Positions 17,059-24,564 of a stretch of 37,442 bases of DNA are shown here, in pieces. The stretch spans positions 1 through 37,442 of the forward strand of contig JAABSP010000049.1 in assembly GCA_011390345.1 (NCBI GenBank), written 5' to 3'. Positions within the stretch are counted from its first letter, which is position 1, and every line of letters starts with the position of its first letter. The position numbers were made by a program, and so were the translations under genes. Source of the DNA: Desulfobacteraceae bacterium (lineage in GTDB: Bacteria; Desulfobacterota; Desulfobacteria; Desulfobacterales; JAABSP01). The notes under the pieces are model-generated. The model had not been told where the DNA came from. It did no database searches and saw nothing but the letters and a program-made list of their open reading frames with translations.

Positions 17059-17618
17059 AGATCCTTCCCACCGAAATCGAAGGGGCGCTGATCATTGAGC
17101 CGAAGGTCTTCGGAGACTCGCGGGGCTTTTTCATGGAGACCCATCACCGGAATCGGTACCGGGATGCGGGAATTCAACGGGAATTTGTCCAGGACAATCT
17201 CTCCTTTTCCGTAAAGGGGACTCTGCGGGGCCTTCACTTTCAGGTGCGCAGGCCCCAGGCAAAGCTGGTCATGGCCCTCACCGGCGAGGTCTTCGATGTG
17301 GCCGTTGACATACGCCCCGGCTCCCCCACCTTCGGGAAATGGGCCGGGGTGCATCTGAGCGGAGAGAACCACCGCCAGTTCTATGTTCCGGAAGGTTTTG
17401 CCCACGGCTTCTGCGTCTTGAGCGAGACCGCGCACTTTCTCTACAAGTGCAGCGACTTCTACGCGCCCGAGGATGAGGGCGGGATTCTCTGGTCCGATCC
17501 GGAGATCGGCATCGAGTGGCCGGTAAAAGATCCCATCATTTCCGAAAAGGATAAAATTCTTCCCCCCCTGGCCGATCTTTCGGGGGAAAGGCTCTTTGCA
17601 CCGGAGAAAAAAGTATGA
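17055..17618 (+). CDS. rfbC: dTDP-4-dehydrorhamnose 3,5-epimerase
   Basis: 187 residues, normal for RmlC cupins. It inverts C3 and C5 of dTDP-4-keto-6-deoxyglucose. Motifs: [33 protein letters not shown] (catalytic His in GLHFQ), [13 protein letters not shown] and [14 protein letters not shown]. Its start overlaps rfbA and its stop overlaps rfbD, both as ATGA, so the three genes are translated as a coupled unit. Confidence 0.96.
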   Translation: MKILPTEIEGALIIEPKVFGDSRGFFMETHHRNRYRDAGIQREFVQDNLSFSVKGTLRGLHFQVRRPQAKLVMALTGEVFDVAVDIRPGSPTFGKWAGVHLSGENHRQFYVPEGFAHGFCVLSETAHFLYKCSDFYAPEDEGGILWSDPEIGIEWPVKDPIISEKDKILPPLADLSGERLFAPEKKV

Positions 17619-18508
17619 AAATCCTCGTAATCGGAGCATACGGCCAGTTGGGGCGGGAGCTGGTTCAACAGGGGCCGGCGCTCGGCTTTGAAATTGACGC
17701 TGCAGACATCGACCGGATCGACATTACGGACGCCGGTAATGTCGCCGCGTTTATGGAAAAGTCCCGGCCCGATATGGTGATAAACGGTGCGGCCTACACC
17801 GCGGTGGATCGTGCCGAAACCGAGATTGATGCGGCCTTTGCCGTCAACCGGGACGGGCCGGCCATTTTGGCCGATGCCTGCAATGGGGCAGAGATCCCGC
17901 TGATCCATGTCTCCACAGATTTTGTCTTTGACGGAGAGAAGGGAGCCCCCTACACCGAGACCGATCCGATCTCTCCCATCGGCGTCTACGGAAGGAGCAA
18001 GGCGGACGGAGAGGCCGAAGTCCGAAACCGGCTCGACAGCCATCTGATCGTGCGCACTGCATGGCTCTACGGCGTATGGGGGGCCAACTTCGTCAAGACC
18101 ATGATCCGGCTGGCCCGGGAACGGGAGGAACTTAGGGTGGTGGCGGATCAGCAGGGTTGTCCCACCAGTGCGGAGGATCTTGCCGGGGCTCTGCTGAAGA
18201 TGGCGCAGAAGATCGAAAAGGGCGATTCCATTCAGTGGGGGACATATCATTACTGCGGGGCCGGCGTCACTACATGGCACGAATTTGCGCAAAAAAGCAT
18301 CGGATATGCCGGTGAATACCTTTCGATTCGGGTCAAATCCGTCCATCCTATTCCGGCAAGCGATTATCCGACGCCGGCAAAACGGCCCCCATATTCGGCA
18401 ATGGACTGCAGCCGGATCGAACAGCATTTCGGAGTCCGTGCGCTTCCGTGGGAAGAGCGGCTGAAGCGGACCATCGGGCGGATGGCTCAACTGGATCAAT
18501 GGGAATGA
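17615..18508 (+). CDS. rfbD: dTDP-4-dehydrorhamnose reductase
   Basis: 297 residues. It reduces dTDP-4-keto-L-rhamnose to dTDP-L-rhamnose with NAD(P)H. Visible: the Rossmann motif GAYGQLGREL (8-17), VINGAAYTAVDRAE, STDFVFDGEKGAPY, the YGRSK catalytic Tyr-Lys pair (about 129-133), RTAWLYG and VADQQGCPTSAEDLA. It is the last gene of the rfbACD set. The product probably feeds cell-surface polysaccharide. No clear terminator follows in the 90-bp gap before the toxin-antitoxin pair. Confidence 0.96.
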   Translation: MKILVIGAYGQLGRELVQQGPALGFEIDAADIDRIDITDAGNVAAFMEKSRPDMVINGAAYTAVDRAETEIDAAFAVNRDGPAILADACNGAEIPLIHVSTDFVFDGEKGAPYTETDPISPIGVYGRSKADGEAEVRNRLDSHLIVRTAWLYGVWGANFVKTMIRLAREREELRVVADQQGCPTSAEDLAGALLKMAQKIEKGDSIQWGTYHYCGAGVTTWHEFAQKSIGYAGEYLSIRVKSVHPIPASDYPTPAKRPPYSAMDCSRIEQHFGVRALPWEERLKRTIGRMAQLDQWE

Positions 18509-18598
18509 TGCGGGGGCATATTTCCGACAACCAATTCAATTCCCCGTATCATTTTCGGCAGGTGCAATCCGATAAAGCAGAGCAAGGAGCTTATAGAA

Positions 18599-18883
18599 AT
18601 GGAAACCGTAACCGTTCAACTGGAATTTCCCCGGAATCTGCTCGGAGCGCTGGATGTTCCGGAAAACCAGCTCGAAAATAGGTTAAAAGAGCTGATTATC
18701 CTTGAACTTGTCGAATCCCGGATGATCTCCTTGGGCAAAGGAGCAGAACTTCTCGGCAAGGGTCGGATGGACTTTATTCGACTTCTGGCCAAAAAAGAGA
18801 TCGCCTACTTTACAGAATCTCCGGACGAACTCTCCCACCAGATTCTTTCAGTTGAGCAGATGCTGGAGAAACAATCCGAATGA
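18599..18883 (+). CDS. UPF0175 family antitoxin
   Basis: 94 residues. UPF0175 proteins are small helical DNA-binding antitoxins usually paired with DUF3368 PIN toxins. The N-terminal VTVQLEFPRNLLGAL strand-turn and the helix LVESRMISLGKGAELLGKGRMDFIRLLAKKEIAYF are typical. AAGGAG precedes the ATG with about ten bases spacing. Its stop overlaps the toxin start by four bases (ATGA), which fits a coupled antitoxin-first operon. Confidence 0.88.
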   Translation: METVTVQLEFPRNLLGALDVPENQLENRLKELIILELVESRMISLGKGAELLGKGRMDFIRLLAKKEIAYFTESPDELSHQILSVEQMLEKQSE

Positions 18884-19368
18884 TCGTCGTTTCCGATGCC
18901 AGTCCACTGATTGCACTGGGCCGAATTCAAAAAATCGAACTGCTGAAAGATCTCTTTGGTAATATCATCATTCCTGGTGCGGTTCTTGAAGAAGTTGTCA
19001 AAGCTGGAGATTATCTTCCTGGTGCTGCGAAAGTAGCAGCCGCAGATTGGATCAAATCAATGAGTGTCAGGAACCGCACAATCGTCGAAATATACAGAGA
19101 AAAGCTGGATGCCGGCGAGAGTGAAGCCATTGTTTTGGTTTTTGAAACTGATGCAGATCTCTTGCTGATCGATGAGGCTAAAGGCAGACGGATCGCCGAA
19201 ATTCGAAAGATCAATACCATTGGAACCCTCGGTTGCCTGGTGTTGGCCAAAAAACGGGGCTTAATTCCATCAGTAAAACCGCTTCTTGAAGCTTTGTCGA
19301 TCAGCGGTTTCCGTATGGATGAAAAGCTCTATCAAAGGGCATTATCGTTAGCTTTGGAAACCTCCTGA
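18880..19368 (+). CDS. DUF3368 PIN-domain toxin (VapC-like)
   Basis: 162 residues of the PIN-like DUF3368 family, predicted metal-dependent ribonucleases. The acidic residues are in place: D6 in VVSDASPLIALG, E78/E81 in LDAGESEAI and D97/D98 around LLLIDEAKGRR. The length and the overlap with an upstream UPF0175 antitoxin are standard. It converges with the next gene after a 21-bp gap. Sequence gives no sign of decay, so the pair is probably functional. Confidence 0.9.
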   Translation: MIVVSDASPLIALGRIQKIELLKDLFGNIIIPGAVLEEVVKAGDYLPGAAKVAAADWIKSMSVRNRTIVEIYREKLDAGESEAIVLVFETDADLLLIDEAKGRRIAEIRKINTIGTLGCLVLAKKRGLIPSVKPLLEALSISGFRMDEKLYQRALSLALETS

Positions 19369-19389
19369 GCAAATTCAATTATGAGAAAT

Positions 19390-20184
19390 TCAGGCTGACC
19401 GATACCGCTCCTTCAAATACCGAACCCGCTCTCCAATCCTATCCTTGTTCTCCCCATAATAGCTTTTGCAGAAGCTTCGAAGGCTCGATTGAACCTTTTC
19501 GGGCTTGGGAAGCTCCGGATAGGGCGTCAGTTCAAAGGACTCAAATTCGATCGGTTGATAGGCCAGCCGCTGATTCATCCCTTGGCTGTAATCGGAGAAG
19601 AGTCCCCCGGTGATCCTGCCCTTCCCCCGGGTCTCGGGATCGAATCCGCGGACAAACCGCATCACCTCGCCGGGCTCCATGTTTTTGTTGACCTTCCGGA
19701 TCTCCTCGTTGATCAGCATCACCATATTTTTGATCAGGCCATAGCTTGCCGGAATCGACTCTAGGCTTTTGTCCGAGGGGTCCACATCCGCTCTTCCGTG
19801 AAGGTATTCGTCCGTATTTGCATAAAGCTGGGAATAGACAGCTTCCACCATCTGAATAAATGTCCCCTTTCTTGTAAAGGCCGATGGCGGCGGATTGGGC
19901 AGAGGGGATTTTGAGGGCTCGGTTGCAATGAGGGGTTCTGCGGCTGCCGCTTCCACGGAAAGCTCCCCGTAGAATGCCTCTGTACCTTTCCGGTCCAGCA
20001 GCAGGTAATTGAGAAACCCGGCCGCGGACGCGACCTCCCTCCCCTTTTCCCGGCACTTCTCCGCCAGATGCTCCAGCAGTTCCGTAAAATCATCCACCTG
20101 CTTTCTTGCGCCGAAAAAGGATTCGGCCATATCATTTAAAACCTCTTCGGTAAGGGATCGATTGAAATCTTCAAATGAGTCCAC
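19390..20184 (-). CDS. Hypothetical protein, 264 residues
   Basis: I do not recognise a family. The sequence is largely helical: an N-terminal helical part (SLTEEVLNDMAESFFGARKQVDDFTELLEHLAEKC), a Pro-rich linker (PLPNPPPSAFTRKG), a middle helical part with YLHGRADVDPSDKSLESIP, and a basic C-terminus (GERVRYLKERYR). There is no signal peptide or membrane segment. Two GTG starts are possible; the second, at 20184, is preferred because AGGAGG (20195-20190) then has five-base spacing, whereas the first abuts the ribosome site. It stands alone, divergent from the PAC2 gene, with a perfect palindrome between them. Confidence 0.7.
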   Translation of the reverse strand: MDSFEDFNRSLTEEVLNDMAESFFGARKQVDDFTELLEHLAEKCREKGREVASAAGFLNYLLLDRKGTEAFYGELSVEAAAAEPLIATEPSKSPLPNPPPSAFTRKGTFIQMVEAVYSQLYANTDEYLHGRADVDPSDKSLESIPASYGLIKNMVMLINEEIRKVNKNMEPGEVMRFVRGFDPETRGKGRITGGLFSDYSQGMNQRLAYQPIEFESFELTPYPELPKPEKVQSSLRSFCKSYYGENKDRIGERVRYLKERYRSA

Positions 20185-20257
20185 CTGCACCTCCTGATAC
20201 TTTTATTTTGACACTCATGATCCGGTTTTGATACGATTCTTCATCGATTGTACGCGC

Positions 20258-20273
20258 ATTCGATGCATCGAAT
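20258..20273. promoter_or_regulatory. Perfect 16-bp palindrome in a divergent promoter region
   Basis: ATTCGATGCATCGAAT reads the same on both strands and lies in the 150-bp gap between the divergent hypothetical gene (19390-20184) and the PAC2 gene. Its place and symmetry suggest a dimeric repressor or activator operator. No other full copy was seen in the window. Confidence 0.45.
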
Positions 20274-20336
20274 CAAGTCTATTCAATTTCAATATTCAAT
20301 GGAAACGGAAGTGAGATCCTTTATGAGATCCGTCAG

Positions 20337-21203
20337 ATGGTGAAGGAACATGGCATAGAGATTGATCATCTCCCGGAGCTGGATGCGCCGTGGCTGATCG
20401 CGGGTTTCAATGGATGGGGCAACGCGCTCGATGTCTCCAACGGTATGGCCGGCTATCTGGCGCGCCAGATGCAGGCCGCGCCCTTTGCCCGGATCGATCC
20501 GGATGAATATTACCGGTATGACGGCGCGCGGCCCCATATCAAAATCGATGCGGGGAGTCTCAAGCGGCTCAAGCCCCCCGGCGGAAACTTCTATGCAGTG
20601 AAAGGGCCGGGAGAGGAGCGGGATCTTGTCATTCTACAGGCTGATGAGCCGAATCTTCGCTGGTACGGCTTTACCGCGGCCATTCTCTCCCTCTGCCGAC
20701 GGCTGGGAGTGACGCATATCATCACCCTGGGCAGCATGCTCGACAATGTGCTCCATACAGACCGGCTCATCTCTTTTGTTGCATCGAATGATGCCCTTTC
20801 GGACCGGCTGAAAGCCAATGATGTGCTGCCCATCTATTACGAAGGGCCCACTGCGATCCATTCGGTGATCCAGTCCGAGGGCGTCCGTGACGGCTTCGGG
20901 TGCATCAGCCTCTGGTGCCACTGCCCCTTCTATCTGGAGAACATCACCCACCACGGAATGCTCATCGCGGTGGGAGAGCTGCTGGCCGATCTTGCGGGGT
21001 TCACCTTTCACTCGGATGGGCTGGAAAGGGAGTGGCAGAAGGTCGCGGAGAAGATTCAGCAGCTCATCGACGAGAATCCCAAGGTGCAGGAGATGATCCA
21101 GGATCTGCGAAAGTCAAAGCTGACCCGAAACCGAACCGAGATCAAAGGCACTTCAGAAGGAGGCAATGTGATCAATCTGCAGGATTTTCTCGATCCGGAC
21201 TGA
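20337..21203 (+). CDS. PAC2 family protein (proteasome-assembly-chaperone-like fold)
   Basis: 288 residues. The N-terminal PAPWLIAGF-type opening (DAPWLIAGFNGWGNA), a core with ITLGSMLDNVLHTD and the fold order match the PAC2 family, named after the eukaryotic proteasome assembly chaperone. Bacterial members have no agreed function. A C-terminal helical tail (EWQKVAEKIQQLIDENPKVQEMIQDLRKSK) is common in actinobacterial and delta-proteobacterial versions. The start is weakly supported: there is no clear ribosome site, and the frame is open upstream without a better start codon. It is followed by a converging hydrolase gene. Confidence 0.8.
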   Translation: MVKEHGIEIDHLPELDAPWLIAGFNGWGNALDVSNGMAGYLARQMQAAPFARIDPDEYYRYDGARPHIKIDAGSLKRLKPPGGNFYAVKGPGEERDLVILQADEPNLRWYGFTAAILSLCRRLGVTHIITLGSMLDNVLHTDRLISFVASNDALSDRLKANDVLPIYYEGPTAIHSVIQSEGVRDGFGCISLWCHCPFYLENITHHGMLIAVGELLADLAGFTFHSDGLEREWQKVAEKIQQLIDENPKVQEMIQDLRKSKLTRNRTEIKGTSEGGNVINLQDFLDPD

Positions 21204-21213
21204 TCTCTTCCAC

Positions 21214-22188
21214 TCAGCCCTGTCTGGGGAACATCACGTTCTTTTCCGCTGTAAAATCATCAAAACAGCGCCAGAATTGAGCCCGGAGCCGATCCCTTTC
21301 CATCAGAATCTCGTGGAGGGCTTCGGGGATGGTCCGGATGCGGCAGTTTCTCAGATTTCGGCAGACCTTTTCCTGGGCTTCGCGACTCACCACCCGGTCC
21401 CGGCCAGCGGTCACCATCAGCACCGGCAAAGAAATCCCTTCCAGATATCCGGGCGCGGTCAGGATATCCACAGAGCGGAAGGTGGCGTCGAGCCAGCTGT
21501 AAGTGACGCCGCCCAGTGCCAGCGCGGGATTCTTCACCACTTCTCGTTTCACCGCTGAAAATCGTTCATAATCGGAAGTGAGCCGATTGCCGCGATACCG
21601 CTCGTCCAAGAGGATGTAATCGGTCCCCCCCGGCACATACGCGCTCTCAAATCCGTACCGGACCCCGGTCTTTGCCAGCAGCCTCGCAAGCCATTTCGGG
21701 AAAGGATCGGTTCTGACATCGATCATGGGAGAGACGAGCACTGCTCCGTCGGCCCTGTCCGGATGATGATGGAGATAACGCAGAACAATGTGTGCGCCCA
21801 TGGAGTGGGCCAGAAAGAGGCGCGGTTCATCTTTCCCGCGAGGCACAACCGTATCCATGAAGAATTCCAGATCCCGAATATAATCGGCATAGTCGGCCAC
21901 ATACCCCCGATGGCGAAATGGGAGCATTCGGGAAGAGAGCCCCTGCCCCCGCCAGTCAAAGGTGAAGACCGTAAATCCCCGTTCGTTCAATTCTTCGGCG
22001 GTCTCGATATATTTTTCCATGAACTCGAACCGGCCCCCCAGCAGCACCACCGTGCCGCGGCGGTTCTCCTTTTCCGGCCGGAAGAGACCGTACCGCAGCG
22101 AGATGCGGTCAGGCGTCGTCAGGTAGTTCCAACTCCTCATACGCGGCTGTTGACCTCCCCATCGGTTTCCGATAACATTAAAATTCAT
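21214..22188 (-). CDS. Alpha/beta hydrolase (lysophospholipase/monoglyceride-lipase type)
   Basis: 324 residues of the alpha/beta hydrolase fold. The nucleophile elbow is AHSMGAH (Ser near 129), the oxyanion region is LLGGRFEFMEKY, the DWRGQGLS motif is typical of Hydrolase_4 lipases, and the acid and His follow in TAGRDRVVS and ALHEILME. It resembles bacterial PldB-type lysophospholipases. The first 16 residues are weakly supported; ATG at 22140 is a plausible shorter start with GGGGAGG further upstream. No signal peptide is seen. The substrate is not predictable from sequence. Confidence 0.85.
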   Translation of the reverse strand: MNFNVIGNRWGGQQPRMRSWNYLTTPDRISLRYGLFRPEKENRRGTVVLLGGRFEFMEKYIETAEELNERGFTVFTFDWRGQGLSSRMLPFRHRGYVADYADYIRDLEFFMDTVVPRGKDEPRLFLAHSMGAHIVLRYLHHHPDRADGAVLVSPMIDVRTDPFPKWLARLLAKTGVRYGFESAYVPGGTDYILLDERYRGNRLTSDYERFSAVKREVVKNPALALGGVTYSWLDATFRSVDILTAPGYLEGISLPVLMVTAGRDRVVSREAQEKVCRNLRNCRIRTIPEALHEILMERDRLRAQFWRCFDDFTAEKNVMFPRQG

Positions 22189-22258
22189 CCCATCCGCAAC
22201 AACGATAGCGGATCGGACACTACTTTCATACCACCTTTAACAGATTTGAAAAGAGAAA

Positions 22259-22519
22259 ATGGCAACACATACCCATGACTTTGTTGAGACCTACGACGGT
22301 CTGGTGGGATTCGGCTTCAACCGGGAGACCGATGAGAAGACCGTGATCCATTATCTGCAGAAGTTTGCAGACGATGCGCTGATGGCGGCGATCATCGGCC
22401 GAATGAAGGACGAGGAGCTGGAGGAGGTCTTCGAGATGATCAGCCGCCTGCTCAAAAACCATTTGACCGAGGATGAGTACCACCGCCTCTTTTTGAAAGA
22501 GGAAGATCACCACCACTGA
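22259..22519 (+). CDS. Small acidic hypothetical protein
   Basis: 86 residues, family not recognised. Acidic and mostly helical, with VIHYLQKFADDALMAAIIGR and LEEVFEMISRLLKNHLTEDEYHRLF, and a tail of EEDHHH that could bind a metal. The start is ATG after GAAAAGAGAAA. It is read in the same direction as the aminopeptidase 40 bp downstream, so the two may be co-transcribed. Cytoplasmic by composition. Confidence 0.7.
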   Translation: MATHTHDFVETYDGLVGFGFNRETDEKTVIHYLQKFADDALMAAIIGRMKDEELEEVFEMISRLLKNHLTEDEYHRLFLKEEDHHH

Positions 22520-22559
22520 CCCGATCCCGGAGAAGGTCGGCAGAATAAGGAGCTTATTG

Positions 22560-23759
22560 ATGTTTACGGAAAAACAACTGCGCGGATATGCAGAGGTGCT
22601 GATCTGGGCCATGAAGATCTCCCGGACAAGCCCCTTTGCAGATAACGATATCGTCCTGCTTCGGTATGACCGGCCCGCGATCCGCCTGGCCGAGGTTCTC
22701 TATGAGAAGCTGCTGGAGATGGGCGTCAATCCGATCCAGCGGATGACGCTGACGCCGGCCATGGAGAAGAGCTTCTATCAGCTCTCAAATGATGATCAGA
22801 TCGTTTTCCAGGCCCCGGGGGATCAGGAGTTGTACAGCCGGGCCAACGGGAGCATCTATCTCTATTCGCCCGATTCAATTACCCATTTGAGCGAGATCGA
22901 CCCGAAGCGGATCGGGAAGGCGGCCGTGGCCCGGAAGCATCTGCGGGATATTCTGACGGAGAGGGAGGAGAAGAGGATTTTCGGCTGGACATTGTGCGCG
23001 TATCCGACGCCGGAGCTGGCAAAACATGCAGATCTCTCCATCGGGGAATATACAGAGCAGATCCGTAAGGCCTGTTTTCTCGATGAGGAGAATCCGGTGG
23101 GTGCGTGGGAGAAGATCTACGGGGAGGCTGTTCGGATCAAAGAGTGGCTCAATGGCCTGGAGATCGAGTCGCTCCATGTGGAATCGGACCGGATCGATCT
23201 GACGGTGAAGCCGGGAAAGCAGCGGCGCTGGATCGGGCTGTCCGGGCACAATATCCCGAGTTTTGAGATCTTTTTGTCTCCGGACTGGCGGGGGACCGAG
23301 GGGCGGTATTATGCGAACCAGCCCTCTTTTCGGAGCGGGAATTTTGTGGAGGGGGTCTCGCTGACTTTCAAGGAAGGGATTGCAGTGGAGATCTCTGCGG
23401 AACAGGGGGAGGATTTCGTTAAAAAGCAGCTTTCAATGGATACTGGGGCAAACCGGGTGGGAGAGTTTTCATTGACGGACCGGCGCTTCTCCCGGATCGA
23501 CCGGTTCATGGCCAACACCCTCTTTGATGAGAACTACGGCGGAGAGCATGGGAACTGCCATCTGGCGGTGGGCTCCTCCTATTCGAACAGTTTTGACGGC
23601 CCCCCCGAATCCTTGACCAAGGCGGCCAAAGAGGGGCTGGGGTTCAATGATTCCGCGCTGCACTGGGATCTGGTCAATACCGAGTCTAAGCGGGTGATGG
23701 CTGCCCTTTCTTCGGGGGAGCGGGTGGTCATTTATGATGATGGGGAGTTTCGGTTTTAG
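22560..23759 (+). CDS. M29-family aminopeptidase
   Basis: 399 residues. M29 enzymes are two-metal exopeptidases that remove N-terminal residues. Matching features are the N-terminal helical half (FTEKQLRGYAEVLIWAMKI, then DIVLLRYDRPAIRLAEVLYEKL) and the catalytic half: NIPSFEIFLSPDWRGTEG, GVSLTFKEGIAVEISAEQGE, GEFSLTDRRFSRIDRFMANTLFDEN, HLAVGSSY and SALHWDLV with its metal ligands. AAGGAG lies seven bases before the ATG at 22560; a TTG one codon earlier is less likely. No signal peptide, so it acts in the cytoplasm, perhaps in amino-acid recycling alongside iorAB (inference). Confidence 0.88.
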   Translation: MFTEKQLRGYAEVLIWAMKISRTSPFADNDIVLLRYDRPAIRLAEVLYEKLLEMGVNPIQRMTLTPAMEKSFYQLSNDDQIVFQAPGDQELYSRANGSIYLYSPDSITHLSEIDPKRIGKAAVARKHLRDILTEREEKRIFGWTLCAYPTPELAKHADLSIGEYTEQIRKACFLDEENPVGAWEKIYGEAVRIKEWLNGLEIESLHVESDRIDLTVKPGKQRRWIGLSGHNIPSFEIFLSPDWRGTEGRYYANQPSFRSGNFVEGVSLTFKEGIAVEISAEQGEDFVKKQLSMDTGANRVGEFSLTDRRFSRIDRFMANTLFDENYGGEHGNCHLAVGSSYSNSFDGPPESLTKAAKEGLGFNDSALHWDLVNTESKRVMAALSSGERVVIYDDGEFRF

Positions 23760-23762
23760 AGG

Positions 23763-23899
23763 CTTAAAAAGGACCCAAAGGACGAAAGGGACCTCAAGGA
23801 CGCAGTTCAAGGTGAATTTTGGAAATGAAGATCCCGGCAAAAGGTCTTGGGGTCTTCAGCCTCCACTCTTTCCATACTGTCCACTTCGTCCTTTTTAAG
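23763..23899. repeat. GGAC-rich degenerate tandem repeat with flanking 12-bp inverted repeat
   Basis: Between the converging aminopeptidase and iorB genes, AAAGGAC-like units repeat four to five times (23767-23802). CTTAAAAAGGAC (23763-23774) is exactly inverted as GTCCTTTTTAAG at 23888-23899. It could be a dispersed intergenic repeat or a two-way terminator. The gap has no coding potential. Confidence 0.5.
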
Positions 23900-23934
23900 A
23901 GGAGATTTTGATTTCAGAAAATCGCCTAAGCGCT

Positions 23935-24510
23935 TCATGGTTTTCCGGTGGAGAAGAGGCGCAGGTTCTTTTCCAGCATTTCTCCCTCCATGAGGTCGGT
24001 CATGGCTTCTTTGATGTGTTCGGTTTCGATCTCGGGCAGGAGGTTGTTTCGGTCGATTTCTCCCAGGAGGGCCATGTTCTGCATTCGGGGGTCCTTCACC
24101 GCGGGGTTGAGGACCCGGATAACCCGGATCTCTCTGGATTTTCCTTCCGCTTCGATTATGGCTTCATCTGCGCAGCCGCCGGCTCCGAGGCGCACCCCAA
24201 GGGGCTGCCAGACCGCGTCGTAGTAGATCATGGTTCCGCCCTCTTTTACTGCGGTCTGGAGGCTTCGGAGGGCTTCGTGGCGCTCCAGGGAGATGCCGAG
24301 GTCCGCGCTCCGGCCCCCGGTCAGCGGCGAGTAGACCGCTTTTCCGAACCGGATGCGGGAGACGACGATGCCGCCTCTCTGGGCAAGGCCGTGGGTGTCG
24401 ACGCCTTTGACTTGATGGCCCGCATGGTCGGCCGCTCTTAATAGGACTTCGCTCAACAGGCCGATGCCCTGGCCCCCGACGCCGGTCAGATAGATGCTGA
24501 AAATTTCCAT
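23935..24510 (-). CDS. iorB: Indolepyruvate ferredoxin oxidoreductase, beta subunit
   Basis: 191 residues. With IorA it oxidatively decarboxylates aryl-pyruvates to aryl-acetyl-CoA, reducing ferredoxin. The gamma-type fold of 2-oxoacid oxidoreductases is visible: LTGVGGQGIGLLSEVLLRAA, GVDTHGLAQRGG (family motif), VVSRIRFGKAVYSP. Length is standard. AGGGGGAG precedes the ATG. It is the second gene of iorAB, 54 bp behind iorA. The 174-bp gap on its other side contains a repeat. Confidence 0.93.
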   Translation of the reverse strand: MEIFSIYLTGVGGQGIGLLSEVLLRAADHAGHQVKGVDTHGLAQRGGIVVSRIRFGKAVYSPLTGGRSADLGISLERHEALRSLQTAVKEGGTMIYYDAVWQPLGVRLGAGGCADEAIIEAEGKSREIRVIRVLNPAVKDPRMQNMALLGEIDRNNLLPEIETEHIKEAMTDLMEGEMLEKNLRLFSTGKP

Positions 24511-24564
24511 GTTCTCCCCCTTTTGAAAAAGCGCTGCGTCGATGTCAAGGATACCGATAACATT

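Noticed and set aside
20299-20343. Possible 14-residue leader peptide overlapping the PAC2 start
   Set aside because: No ribosome site or attenuator structure is seen; short frames of this size occur by chance.
23763-23899. CRISPR-like array
   Set aside because: The repeat units are short, degenerate and have no regular spacers; no cas genes are present.
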